From assembly GCA_002224055.1 (NCBI GenBank), contig AZLU01000005.1:124001-188000 (forward strand): a stretch of DNA of 64,000 nt, read 5' to 3'. The DNA is from Pezizomycotina sp. ARF18. Its lineage: Eukaryota; Ascomycota. The notes under the pieces are model-generated. The model searched no databases. It was not told the DNA's origin and saw nothing but the letters and a program-made list of their open reading frames with translations. The translations under genes were made by a program, and so were the position numbers. Below, one piece after another: positions 55,865 to 64,000 of this stretch (positions within the stretch are counted from its first letter, which is position 1; every line of letters begins with the position of its first letter).

Positions 55865-58456
55865 ATTTCGTGCATATATGTATATTTCCAATTAATAGAA
55901 TGAGATGTGAAAAGTTATATAGTATCTTGCGAATAAATGAAATGAGAATCTGTGAGAGGAGAGTACGAGTGCATCGAGCAACGAGCAAGTTAATGATTAG
56001 ACACACTGGAAGATCATTGGGATAACCCTCCAAGTCTTATAGAGATGCTCTCAGCGTATGAACTTCAACATCTCAGTGTTAAATAACTGCAAGGCTGCGC
56101 AATTATCAGCAATATGAAGCGGGTCGTCTATCCCGCTGCCAGAACAGAGGTCCAATTTCTCAAAACAGTAATAATCAACGAGCTCTCGAATCCAACCAAT
56201 TGGATCAGAACTTCAGAAGCTAATCCCGAAATAAAACTTTTCCTCTTCCTCACGATCCTCTACAGTCTTGCCATCATTATCTACCCTCCTGAATGAAACC
56301 TTTCTACAGAATCAAATATTGTATTCCCAGGCGCTATCCTTCGTGATAGGGATAGAGTTTTGAAAGATAGATTCGTGCAAAGGGCGTGCTAATATCCAAA
56401 TTGGGGTGGAAGTTTGAATTGAGGTTTCCGCTTCGAGTAGGCGCTTAAATAGCAATTATTGCCTAATTGGGAAGTATCAGCACGCAAGCCGGGGAGCCGC
56501 GTTATTTTCCCGCGCTTCTTCAACATCCTCGCTCTGACTATGGATATGTATCACGACCCTTCCGCTAGGATATCTAGTCATTATGTCAGAATCTTCATCA
56601 CGATACTTATATCTGTTTACCCTTGTTACATCAATATAGACAGGCATCGCTGTAACGTTCCTCGATTGCAGTCTTTTGACCATTTGGAATTTGTGTCGGA
56701 CTCCTGCGATGTAAGTGTAAGTAGTGTAAACACACACCCTTGTGCCCTGCCTATAATATGTTATAGATATACGTACATCTATGGCAATAATAACGATACC
56801 ATTCGCTGCAACAGCATGCTGCAGGTAAGGAGTCTGGACCAGTCTATCCTGCTCTTCCCCTTCGTATATACGCACCTCAGCTGCTAGATAGCTTCGTTAG
56901 ATTTGTTGAATCCCTGGTAAAATATCTGAATCCAGGGATGCTCACATCGAAGTCTGCTTTAGGAGCTAAATGTATGTCCTGGTTCGTAATATCACGAAGA
57001 TCATTACTTGATCTTGCTCATTGTTCTAGATGTCTTCTCTGCTAACTCTTTCACTGTAGCTGTTAGATTCCTCGCATTGCATTCGTTCAGCTTGGTGCAG
57101 ATGTCACAAAAAGATGTTTTCACGAAAGCAGAAACAGAAAAAAAAAAGAGCACAAAAACCAACATCCTTGTCAGGGAATTACCTCCTATTAGGCAGGGAT
57201 CATCGTCAGTGGCGCCCCGCCGTGGCGCCGAGTAGCCAGTAATCTGGAAGCAACAACCGAGAGAAAACCCTACCTGAAAGGGTTATGAAATTGCCATCGC
57301 CCATTCTGTTAAAGCACGAGCAGAGGAGGCTTTTGGGCTTACAAATGTGGATTAAAGGGTTTGCTGGTATCTTCCTTGTTTTTCTTTTCCCTTGCTTCTG
57401 GTTTCGGTTAGAGACCCTTGTTATTGACAGCTGTATGATGGGAAACATTTTTAGGTTAGTGGAATGGCAGCCATTCCGTTGTAGAGATTTATTTTGATTG
57501 AATTTGATCGTGGATCTGTACTTAGTACTAAATTGAGCATTGTACATAGTGTGTTGGAAACGGTGCTGCTTCGCAACGTGACGGTATGGATAGACAAATC
57601 GTAGCACGTTTCACGATAGAATAAAGAACAAGAATTAAGCATTGGAGTCTATGTAGAGCATTCGCGTGTTAGGCTCTTCTCATGGGATATATTCCGCTTT
57701 TATTGGATTACACCTAGAATATACTCCAAATATCGTTCATGAACTCCGGATCTTTCCTTTTTTCATGAGAGAGATACTACCATGATTGAGTTTCTATCTT
57801 TACCCGAAGCTTAGGCGAATACCCTCGCCTGACCTTTGGCGAGCCTTTACGACTTCAGCGGAGGCCAATCCTAATCCCCCGAGGCCTATCAGAGGGTATC
57901 CCTGCCGGCGGTTGTATTGGTTGCATTGGCCCCCAACTTGTTTTTTTCATATCCTCCGCAATTCCTTCAGGTTCTAGTGGTTAATCTCTCCTATCTTTGC
58001 CTAAAATGATGGTGGTGGTTGAAGGAAGATGGGTAGGACGATTGTGCACCTTTCCTGGGTCTTCCACACTTTCTTGATCACCCACAATCGCAGTCTTCTT
58101 GGTCTTAGTGCCGTTTTTTTCTTTATTCTCTTTTAAGGATTTCCTCCCCCATCCTATTGAGAAAAGCTAAACTATTTCTCGATTCTTTTCCCGATTACCT
58201 CCCCTTATCGATCATCGTTCGAGACGAAACCGTCGAATATAAGACAAAAAGCGTCTCGATAAGACAAATCGTCACGAACTAGATGACACGAATATAACGA
58301 AAATAACGCTGGCGCTGAAGGGGAGAGAAGGCGTCTCTTCGAAGACGGTATATGGAAACAAGTTCTGTTTTCCCCGCACGGAAAAGCACTATCCGACCGG
58401 CGATCACGACGTAACCCACCCTTCCCCCCTATAATTCTCTACCGAAAACATTCACG
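55865..58456. other. Intergenic region between divergent genes
   Basis: Lies between the start of the Clr5 gene (minus) and the start of the second Pth11-like gene (plus). A 142-codon plus frame and overlapping 132-codon minus frame near 56459-56887, and a 133-codon minus frame near 57206-57607, lack motifs. A short GTGGCGCC direct repeat lies at about 57210-57232. Confidence 0.45.
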
Positions 58457-60515
58457 ATGGCAACCTATACACACCTATACCTGCGAACCAAACGCATTTC
58501 CCGAACCCTTATTTGTCTCCTTACTATCCATAGTCCTGGGCCAGAGCGATTACTTCCGGCAAAAGCCATGAACGAGTACGTACACACACGGGATTTCTCG
58601 ACATTCGTATCGTTCGTAAGTTCGGACACGACAACGTCGCCAGAGATAACAGACGGGGAAAAGAAGGCGGTCAAGGCGATATACCATGCGGCCTTCGGGA
58701 ATGGAGCAAGCGCGGATGATGCGGCGAGGATGCTGGACTCGCTACGCACGGGAATCTGATGTGCAAAGTTATGATAGCGCACATAACGGTGATAGGGGAT
58801 AGCGGTGTTGTTTGTTGCTATGAGGTTTTACTCGAGACTACGGGTGTTAACGGGGCCGAAGAGGGAGGACTGGTTAATATTACTCGCGCTGGTACGTAAG
58901 ATATAAAGGAGTAAAGGTTTACAGAAGTAATGAGGCTAAGGTCGCGATATATTTCCCCTCCACAGATATGCTTTGTAGCGTCGTCGGTGATATCATTTAT
59001 GGGTGAGTTTCGCATTCCCAACCTTTTTAACATGTCATGATCGAAACTGATCAATGTGTTCATGTTTTGCAGGCGTCGGCCCAGCGTATCGGCATATATA
59101 TGACGTTTCCGGCAAGGTTCTATCCATTGGTTTAGGGTACGTTTTTGCTCCCCTAGGTCCCTCTGACTTCAGCTTCCATTATTTCTTTCTCGAATATCTT
59201 CTGCCTTATCCCATACACCACCTCGTCAGCGATATGTCTTAGCCGATCGCAAAAAGCTAGCCCTATAGCTCTGTAACATACTTATTAACCATGATCCCTG
59301 ATCTTTTTTCTAGATGGGTGTCATCGTCTTCTATCCCATGATAATAGGCATGTGCCTCGTAAAGCTCTCTTTCCTCGAAATATACCGCACCATGGCGCCG
59401 TCGGAACGCTTCGTCAGAATTGCTGGGCTGTCGCAATACTACTACTCGTCGGATCGGTCGCATTTTTAATAGCGCTGTCTCTGATATGCTACCCGACGCA
59501 CATCGCGTGGACGGAACCGTTGAACAAGAAGTGCTCGGATCGGAGATTACAGCTAAACACGGCGCTGAGCGTGTTTTACGTGCTCACGGATTTTCTGATA
59601 CTGTACGTTCCTTACTAGTTCTGGAACTTGAGGCGGTGACTTTTACATGAAGTTGATGGAATATGGGTTGGCTGACTTTCTGACTCGCGCATGACAATTT
59701 CAGAGCTCTTCCGATCACAATAGTGTGGAACGCGAAAATGCCACTGAAGACAAAATCGGCGTCGTGGTCATGTTCGCGCTCGGTAATCGTACGTAACACT
59801 AACCCGCGACAAATCCTGTCTTGTAGATGGCAGCTAACACAATTACAGAGCATGCATCTTCTCCATCCTCCGCTCCGTCTTCAGTTCCAACACCGACGTT
59901 GACTTCACGTGGCACTCCATCCCCACACTCATCTTCGGCATGCTAGAAATGTACATCGGTGTAATATGCGCCTGCCTCCCCGCGACCCGCAAATCTTCGT
60001 ATCGTCCGCGTCGAGAATACGCCGCCGGCTATCGCATACGACATACTCGTCGTCCCGCCGGGGTTCGCGGTCGAAAAATACACGGTCGGCGATAGATCGT
60101 CAGAAAGCCAGATACGGGGCATCCTCAAGAGCACGAGTATGGGCGCTAATAATCCCAAAATCGAGGCGGATATGAGGCGCGGCGGCGGGTACGAAGGGTG
60201 GCCGGTAATGTCATACTCGGCGGGATGCTGCTCACGCAGGATCTCGGTGCTGATACGACGGGTTGCGACAGCAAACCGGGCAACGAGAGCAGCGAACTCG
60301 AAGAAATACGAGAGGAGCCGAAGAAACCTGAAAGCGTCGTTATCGTTAACAATGGCGGTCTATGTCGATACGACGATTATGAAGAGGATGAGATAGTTAT
60401 CGGTGGGGACCTGGGCGATAGCTATAGGCATACTCTTAGAGCGATTGATGCCGGATTTACATTGGTGGCAGCGCAGTGTTACGGATTTGGAGAAAGGTGG
60501 GCGATCATGATATAG
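58457..60515 (+). CDS. SAT4/Pth11-like rhodopsin-domain integral membrane protein, frame-broken
   Basis: Probable start ATG at 58457 after a CTATAATTC box. The N-terminal part includes SDTTTSPEITDGEKKAVKAI and is extracellular-like. The rhodopsin domain starts with GIAVLFVAMRFYSRLRVL, PKREDWLILLAL up to a GTACGT donor at 58892. Exon 2 (58966-59002) is ICFVASSVISFM, exon 3 (59073-59136) VGPAYRHIYDVSGKVLSIGL, both in phase. Exon 4 from 59314 has the motif MCLVKLSFLEIYRT, then AVAILLLVGSVAFLIALSL and NTALSVFYVLTDFLILY. Exon 5 (59704-59782) is ALPITIVWNAKMPLKTK then GVVVMFALG; the last exon from 59851 has CIFSILRSVFSSNTDVDFTW, HSIPTLIFGMLEMYIGVICA, CLPATRK and a long polar tail to about 60515. 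About five one-base shifts. Likely a plasma membrane sensor; no CFEM domain seen. Confidence 0.68.
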
Positions 60516-61798
60516 AATTCATACCAGCATCTGCTTCTCTTTCTTTTTTTTATTTCTTCACGAAGCATTCAAGAACTTCTATTCAACTTCGTGTTCAGCC
60601 AGAGCTTTTTATCATTTGATTTCACGCATCTTCAGGTCCGGGGGTAATTGTCTGGGTGTAAAATGATATCTCATTTCCATCCGGGTTCTTGTATATATTA
60701 ATGGTCTGCTAAAACCTCGTATTGGCATTGCGAAAAAAAGATTCTAGCGCTGTTCTTTGTAGCATATTTCCTTTTCTAGGCTGTCTCTTTGGCTTTGTAT
60801 GTAACTTGCAAACTACGTTGATCATGATTCATTCGTGTCTATTAACTATGGACGATAGTTGGCTTTTTCGTTTCTCGTGTATTGGGTTACGAAATACGGC
60901 ATGCTGAGGGGGCTTGACCTCAGCAATCGAATGAGATCCACTTTCGTGCGTGGAGTTCCTCCTCAAGATGCACCGTATTAAAGGAGTCTTAGCCTCGTCA
61001 CGGGGCTGAACTAGGCCCTTCATCTCGTGCCTAATACAAATGATGATGTTATGCGAACCCTCCAGATTGTAGACCTGATAGAAGGCATATGAGATAATGT
61101 ATTGAATGTTAAAGAACGTGAGGAGATGTACGTCTCTCATATGAAGACGCCGGTAATAATGTACAAAAGAAGCTAAGGAAGTAAGAGTAAATGATAATCA
61201 TATATCATGAAATGTTTTGAAATATGCTTTAGTCGTAATTAGAAATTATGTTCTGCATCTTGTAAAAAAGCTTTCTGTATCCCGTTTTATCCCAATTGCA
61301 ATGCCGAAAAATACGTAAAACTGTCTTCCTGTTGATTGATTATGTGTCTCTTATATCATTGCTTATGGTGCATATCGCACGCTATGATCGCGAGGAATGG
61401 AAGCGCGAGTACAAGATAAGGCACGCAGTAGATCTCCTCGAATATGATCCTCCGGATCGCCTTTCTAAACAATCCAGCCTTCCTCGGCACCCTGTTTCTG
61501 CTCTCGATTTCGCTGCCACCGGCGGTGTCATTTCCCGCTCAATCGTGGTCAGTTCCTTTACGCTGCCGTCCTTGTTCTGTTGGCGTCGTCCGCGGCTCCC
61601 TCTTGTGGCACAGGGAATTTGCCTCACTAATAGCGGGCGTCGTAGTAGCGGCAGCGTTATGCGGATGGTTGGTAGCACTGGATAGGGTTATATGTCGTCC
61701 GACCGGCGGTCCACCCGCACTGAGGCAGCGTGAACTCCCCTTTCCTCTCACGTCTTACAACCTCCAACGCCTTTAGTTCCTGTTTGAACAGGACCGTA
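60516..61798. other. Intergenic region with a doubtful plus-strand frame
   Basis: A hydrophobic plus frame pair (about 61296-61776, with VFLLIDYVSLISLLMVHIAR and FASLIAGVVVAAALCGWLVA) could be a membrane protein convergent to the gene at 61799, but no start context, intron or family supports it. Confidence 0.35.
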
Positions 61799-62498
61799 TC
61801 AGCATTTGGATCCACATCCCTTGCCGCCGGCATGTGTCCCTCGCGGTAAAGTGCTGAGGAATATCAGCCCGATTATTACGACTAGGTAGATCGTCAGCGA
61901 GAAGTCATGCTTCCATACGACCATGAAAGTCGCTACGGCAACGAAGACGGCGCAGATGGCGATGTAGAACACGCTCGTCATCATCCGCAGTTTCGTGTGC
62001 AGGAGGACGGAGGGGCACGGAGGGGTCGAAAGTTTATATCTGTAAGATTGCGTGGAGAAACGGCGGGATCGGCCGGGTGGCGAAGTCGAATTCTTCGGTT
62101 TGAAGACGACTTCGAGGAACATGATGGGCGTTTCGAAGCGAAGCGGGGGCGTACGATGAGTTCTGCACTAGAATGTACAGCAGGGCTGACATGTCCACGC
62201 CGAGGAGAACCAGGCGGAGTAGTGGTAGAATGAGTCTGGGAGGGCGTCGACAGGAGACATTGTTTAGGTTTGATAGAAAGACTTGGATGTCCTCGCAGAT
62301 CCAAGTTTTCTCGTAAAGGGGATAGAGTAATAGGTCAATTGCGCTCGTAAAGATTGGAAAATCGTCTCGTTTTAATGAAGAAACGGAATCTGTTCGTAAA
62401 AGGCTTTGGTTATTGGTTGAAGGAGTGACTAGAGTGAGTAAACGTAACCAAGCCACGAACAACAAGGAGACACGACGAACTAACGACGAACGAGACAT
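61799..62498 (-). CDS. Hypothetical four-helix membrane protein, one frame break
   Basis: ATG at 62498 opens MSRSSLVRRVSLLFVAWLRL, then DFPIFTSAIDLLLYPLYEKT and a second helix LILPLLRLVLLGVDMSALLY. A one-base shift near 62160 leads to RFETPIMFLEVVFKPKNSTS and two more helices, SVFYIAICAVFVAVATFMVV and LTIYLVVIIGLIFLSTL, ending GGKGCGSKC at 61799. About 232 residues. The N-terminal helix may be a signal anchor. No family recognised. No intron needed. Confidence 0.45.
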
Positions 62499-64000
62499 GC
62501 ATTGATGGTGGTGAAGAAAGTAGAAAGAAAAAAAAAGGATCAATGAGAACCCCTAAGAAAAGGAAGAGAAAATTATCTCCCCGTTCCTAAAAGCCTATCT
62601 TCTTCCCTCGATGCCTTGATCGTGAAGATAAAGGCAAGAAAAGTAGGAAAGGGGGGGAAATTTCCTTTCTCCTTTTGGTGTATATGAGTAGATAGAAAGG
62701 GTGGGAACACAAGGAATAGGAGAAAGTCGTACCGAATACAAAACCCGTTAAATTAAAACAAAAAAGATCTCACCTCTTATCGGGATGCACCTTCTCTATA
62801 TAATACCACTTTTTAATATATTGAGAGGTCTCGCTAAGGAGAGAAATGGGAAGCTGAGCGGAGTGGTAATTTTAACGCTAAAAAAGTAACATAAATTTTG
62901 GGCCGTCTGGCAGTGTAGTTTCACTGAAAAAAGACGCAAGAATACGGGAGGGTTTTGGTGCGACCAACCAACTGATCATACCATGTCTGTGAGGAGTCGT
63001 CGAGGAAGAGGGTCCTTCTGCAATCAAACGGGTCTAGGTCAAATTCGAGCCAAAGAGATTTACTACTGTCAGCGTAGTCTCTTCTTAGTGGCGTCCTGAT
63101 AAGAAAGAAGCCAAAAGGAAGATCCCGTTTATAGTTCGATACCGTATATATAATATGGCTCGTAAGTAACATCTTAAAAGGGGGAAGAAGCGGCCCGTGG
63201 GCCCTATAATACGCAAATTGTTGTATTGGCTTGAGACATATTATCAGAATGCTTTCGCTAATTGGGTAAACTGGGCCGCTCTGTGAAAAAGCTATAAATT
63301 ATACCTCACGGCCAACAATTATCTCGACCCCTCAGGGGGAAACGAGCCATTCTTTGAGCGAGCCGTGTAGTATTATAATGGAAGGGCTATAGTATTGTAT
63401 CTTTTTCTGCGTTTACTGATAAGATAAGCAAGAGAATTCTGCTTCGGACCTAGAGCTTCATCATGATTCGTTAACATACCGAAGAGGCACTTTGCATAGA
63501 CGAACATGCAGCAAGAGAGGAGCTAGAGAGTTTCTTCTTTGCGATTTGCAGCAATAGCGTCTGCAACCTCGCCTTTCACAATCACACTGCATAATGACGC
63601 AGATATTCGTTTTTGGTTTATCGTCCGGTCGGAACCCTCCAAATCTCCAGAATGGTATCAATAAGATCGCCAAGATGTTCTCCGGGATCTTCTAGCGCAT
63701 TTAAGGCTGCAAAGTTCTTTTCATTTCCAGTCTGCCCATGCCGAGCGCGAAAAGCAGGCATGAACCGGTGAATTTCGAGACCTTTTTATGAACTCGGTGC
63801 CGATCCAAATTCGAAGAATACCGGGGAACGAACGTGTAGAATTGTTGGCTGAATACTGCCTCGCGGATTCTTATAGGGTCAAGGCGGATTGACCGCTTGG
63901 CTAACTTCAACGAAGACCTTGGAAAATGCTTGGATGTTTTAAATCAATCTTATTGTTCAGACGATCGTTCTTTACGAAAACAATGTTATTAACAACCCTG
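62499..64000. other. Intergenic region
   Basis: No gene recognised up to the window edge. A purine-rich stretch lies near 62515-62720. Frames of 69-83 codons on the minus strand lack motifs. Confidence 0.45.

Noticed and set aside
1-64000. CRISPR arrays, operons, riboswitches or ribosome binding sites
   Set aside because: Introns and protein families show a eukaryotic genome; no regularly spaced repeats were seen.

Overview
The window reads as nuclear DNA of a filamentous ascomycete (Pezizomycotina). The evidence is short introns of about 50 to 130 bases with GTAAGT-like donors, TACTAA-like branch sites, and protein families that are mostly fungal: SAT4/Pth11-like seven-helix rhodopsin-domain proteins, a Clr5-domain protein, a 2EXR/F-box-like protein, small secreted cysteine-rich proteins, and a multi-membrane family with a conserved YG...NG...FT C-terminal block. 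Gene density is low, and long stretches hold no credible gene.

The dominant feature is an array of BTB/POZ-domain genes. At least twelve copies lie between 8.1 and 37.7 kb, all on the minus strand. Most share one gene plan: a tiny first exon, a phase-2 intron, a second exon with the BTB core (exactly 127 bases in four copies), a phase-0 intron, and a last exon with the rest of BTB and a helical region carrying the signature Y-x-[ST]-T-P-x-[ST]-[DN]-R-x-L-R. The copies fall into a western block (8.1-16.8 kb: longer Pro/Ser/Thr linker, motif H-A-x-M-Y-A-x-A-[DE]-[RK]-Y) and an eastern block (23.1-35.4 kb: motif Y-[AG]-F-A-[DH]-K-Y). BTB-12 at 36.8-37.7 kb is more divergent. Four eastern copies end in a CxxC-x11-13-CxxC tail that looks like a zinc ribbon or knuckle; I cannot name this architecture.

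Other genes, west to east: a Pth11-like membrane protein (4.5-5.7 kb), an unrecognised plus-strand gene (14.2-15.5 kb), a secreted protein with a TGPGP-type 45-base tandem repeat (18.3-18.9 kb), an F-box-like protein (20.2-21.2 kb), an intact six-cysteine secreted protein that looks like a beta/gamma-crystallin (22.2-22.7 kb), a small cysteine-rich protein (36.1-36.4 kb), a single-helix membrane protein (40.3-40.9 kb), a multi-helix membrane protein (43.6-45.1 kb), a 2EXR-like protein (49.2-50.2 kb), a Clr5-domain protein (53.3-55.9 kb), a second Pth11-like protein (58.5-60.5 kb) and a four-helix membrane protein (61.8-62.5 kb). A palindromic AT-rich element with terminal inverted repeats lies at 31.8-32.4 kb. 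One pair of much-decayed repeats lies in the first 4 kb.

Many otherwise well-conserved genes show one or more single-base frame breaks, some of them in homopolymer runs. Either the assembly has residual indel errors or the array is a graveyard of recent pseudogenes; the sequence alone does not decide. BTB-10, BTB-12 and the crystallin-like gene read through cleanly; BTB-6 carries in-frame stops and looks truly dead. I infer, without proof, that the BTB set is a lineage-specific expanded family of adaptor-like proteins, in a gene-poor region that also hosts secreted and receptor-like genes.
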